Shown piece after piece: positions 5,596 through 6,494 of a stretch of 6,494 nucleotides of DNA; the first letter of the stretch is position 1, and each line of letters starts with the position of its first letter. The stretch spans positions 1 to 6,494 of the forward strand of contig JAIEBL010000019.1 in NCBI GenBank assembly GCA_029069015.1, read 5' to 3'. A model generated the notes under the pieces. The model was not told where the DNA came from and ran no database searches. It worked only from the letters and a program-made list of their open reading frames with translations. The DNA comes from Clostridiales bacterium (GTDB lineage Bacteria; Bacillota; Clostridia; Christensenellales; Pumilibacteraceae). The position numbers and the translations under genes are program-made.

Positions 5596-6342
5596 TTACA
5601 TAAAAACTTTCAAAAATTCGCTATCTTTCCTCGACGCGCCGGCGGGCATGCCCATCCACTTTTTGACGGTTGCGGCAAAATGCGACGGACTGTCGAACCC
5701 CGCGAGCATAGCGGCGTCGGTCATGCTTTTGCCGCTAAGGAGCGCTGTAAACGCTCTTTCGAGTTGGTGAAACAGAAGGTAGCTTTTAAGCGGCACGCCG
5801 ATTTGCTCTCGGAATAAATGCGACAAGCGGCTGGATGAGAGGCAGACGCTCTCGGCAAGGCTCTCTATCGTGTGGTCGTAGCAATCGCAATTCTGAAGCA
5901 GCTCGAGTAGCGCGGCGATCCGTTCGTCCAAAACCTGTGCGTGTCTTTGAATGCCGAGAAACTTTGCAAAGTCGTCTATAAAATCGATATACGGCTGTTT
6001 ATCGTTCGTATCGAGGAGAGCGGCGGCTTTTTGCTGTAAAGGCTCTATGTCGCTGTCGCAAACCAAAAAATTGCCCTTTATCTTTTTGGTCAGTTCCTTG
6101 GCAAAACCCGAACTCGGTTCTATGAGAATCGACAGTCGCTTTGCATTTTCACACGAAAACTTGTGGCGGGCGTTCGCACCCACGATAATACATTTGCCGC
6201 CGATCTGTTCGTTTTCGACGGTGACGCTTAGCGGCTCGTCAAAACTCAAAAACACTTGCAAGACGCAATGCGCGTGTTCCGTCGCGTTTACGCGGTTTCC
6301 GATAAACGCAATATTGTCTTTGTCCCAAAAGATTTTCAGCAT
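5596..6342 (-). CDS. AraC-family transcriptional regulator
   Basis: This 248-residue protein has an N-terminal cupin-like sensor domain followed by a C-terminal double helix-turn-helix. In the sensor (about 1-80), HAHCVLQVFLSFDEPL (23-38) and GGKCIIVGANARHKF (48-62) show the usual histidine-containing beta strands. A linker of helices follows (80-145). The first HTH is IESLAESVCLSSSRLSHLFREQIG (159-182). The second HTH, with the AraC signature, runs over MTDAAMLAGFDSPSHFAATVKKWMGM (207-232). The ligand and targets are unknown. ATG 6342 is chosen because a consensus promoter ends 6 bases before it; an in-frame TTG at 6369 lies within the -35 to -10 spacer of that promoter and is rejected. No Shine-Dalgarno is present, so the message may be leaderless. 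The nearest downstream gene on the same strand is the truncated transglutaminase-like gene. Confidence 0.92.
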   Translation of the reverse strand: MLKIFWDKDNIAFIGNRVNATEHAHCVLQVFLSFDEPLSVTVENEQIGGKCIIVGANARHKFSCENAKRLSILIEPSSGFAKELTKKIKGNFLVCDSDIEPLQQKAAALLDTNDKQPYIDFIDDFAKFLGIQRHAQVLDERIAALLELLQNCDCYDHTIESLAESVCLSSSRLSHLFREQIGVPLKSYLLFHQLERAFTALLSGKSMTDAAMLAGFDSPSHFAATVKKWMGMPAGASRKDSEFLKVFM

Positions 6343-6348
6343 GTTTCT

Positions 6349-6377
6349 ATTATAGCAGGAGAGTAGCAAAATAGCAA
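6349..6377 (-). promoter_or_regulatory. Promoter of the AraC-family gene, predicted leaderless
   Basis: TTGCTA (6372-6377), a 17-base spacer and an extended -10 TGcTATAAT (TATAAT at 6349-6354) lie on the minus strand. The expected start of transcription coincides with ATG 6342, and no ribosome site is present. Confidence 0.7.
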
Positions 6378-6384
6378 TATATGA

Positions 6385-6415
6385 AAAGCCGTTAACCGCG
6401 AGGGCTAACGGCTTT
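6385..6415. terminator. Terminator-like hairpin upstream of the AraC gene
   Basis: AAAGCCGTTA (6385-6394) pairs perfectly with TAACGGCTTT (6406-6415), with two more C-G pairs possible inside. On the minus strand it is followed by TTTTCATATATT and could end a transcript entering from the right edge. The plus-strand tail (TTTCGTTG) is poorer. Confidence 0.6.
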
Positions 6416-6422
6416 CGTTGTA

Positions 6423-6453
6423 GACTAAACCACTAGCTGTGCTAGTGGTAGTC
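6423..6453. repeat. Bulged perfect hairpin at right edge, possible IS200/IS605-type end
   Basis: GACTA (6423-6427), a 2-base AA bulge and CCACTAGC (6430-6437) pair with GCTAGTGG (6441-6448) and TAGTC (6449-6453) around a TGT loop, giving 13 pairs. There is no T-run, so it is not a terminator. Small bulged hairpins near an end are typical of IS200/IS605-type elements and REP units, and the following AGCTTTAGCG looks like mobile-element flank, but no transposase is visible here. Confidence 0.4.
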
Positions 6454-6494
6454 GAGAGAGCTTTAGCGTTCCGTAGTGACAAAGAAGCCCTCCT

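Noticed and set aside
6408..6494. Minus-strand open frame entering from the right edge as the C-terminus of a gene
   Set aside because: It runs through two hairpins and ends in the terminator-like stem; its composition is Ser/Thr-rich and matches no family I recognise.

Overview
This window of about 50% GC looks like chromosome from a low-to-mid GC Firmicute, most likely an uncultured gut-type Clostridia. The basis is the style of the cyclophilin, of the two-domain MMPL/RND exporter and of the small XRE regulators, plus strong sigma-A promoters, GGAGG-type ribosome sites and the GTCATYCCGAG...GGGATC dispersed repeat. This assignment is inference; there is no rRNA marker.

Layout. (1) 1-459, plus: 3' part of a cyclophilin-type peptidyl-prolyl isomerase. 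(2) 460-772: a composite inverted repeat, a strong bidirectional terminator (585-628), then a second inverted repeat that runs into the next gene. (3) 773-3460, minus: a complete 895-residue MMPL/RND exporter with a textbook promoter just upstream. Its last 17 or so residues are encoded by the dispersed repeat. (4) 3461-3869: promoter, a solo half repeat and a third composite repeat, with no gene. (5) 3870-4989, minus: a compact three-gene operon of a small XRE repressor, an unrecognised 151-residue protein and a DUF6508-like protein. (6) 4990-5116: a lambda-style divergent control region with three related operators (consensus AGTCACAAATGTGACT). (7) 5117-5550: the start of a second, divergent XRE gene, cut off after about 25 codons and joined to a transglutaminase-like gene on the minus strand that has lost its 3' end. 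(8) 5596-6342, minus: an AraC-family regulator with a promoter that suggests leaderless translation. (9) 6343-6494: a terminator-like hairpin and a second bulged hairpin at the right edge that could be the end of an IS200/IS605-type element.

Interpretation. Regions 5-7 read as a remnant of an integrative element or prophage. The immunity repressor, its operators, two cargo-like genes and the start of a cro-like gene remain, while the rest of the early region and the 3' end of a neighbouring transglutaminase-like gene were lost at one junction near 5190/5191. The operators sit where they could control the repressor itself and the now truncated divergent gene. The exporter, cyclophilin and AraC gene look like ordinary chromosomal genes, separated by dispersed repeats.
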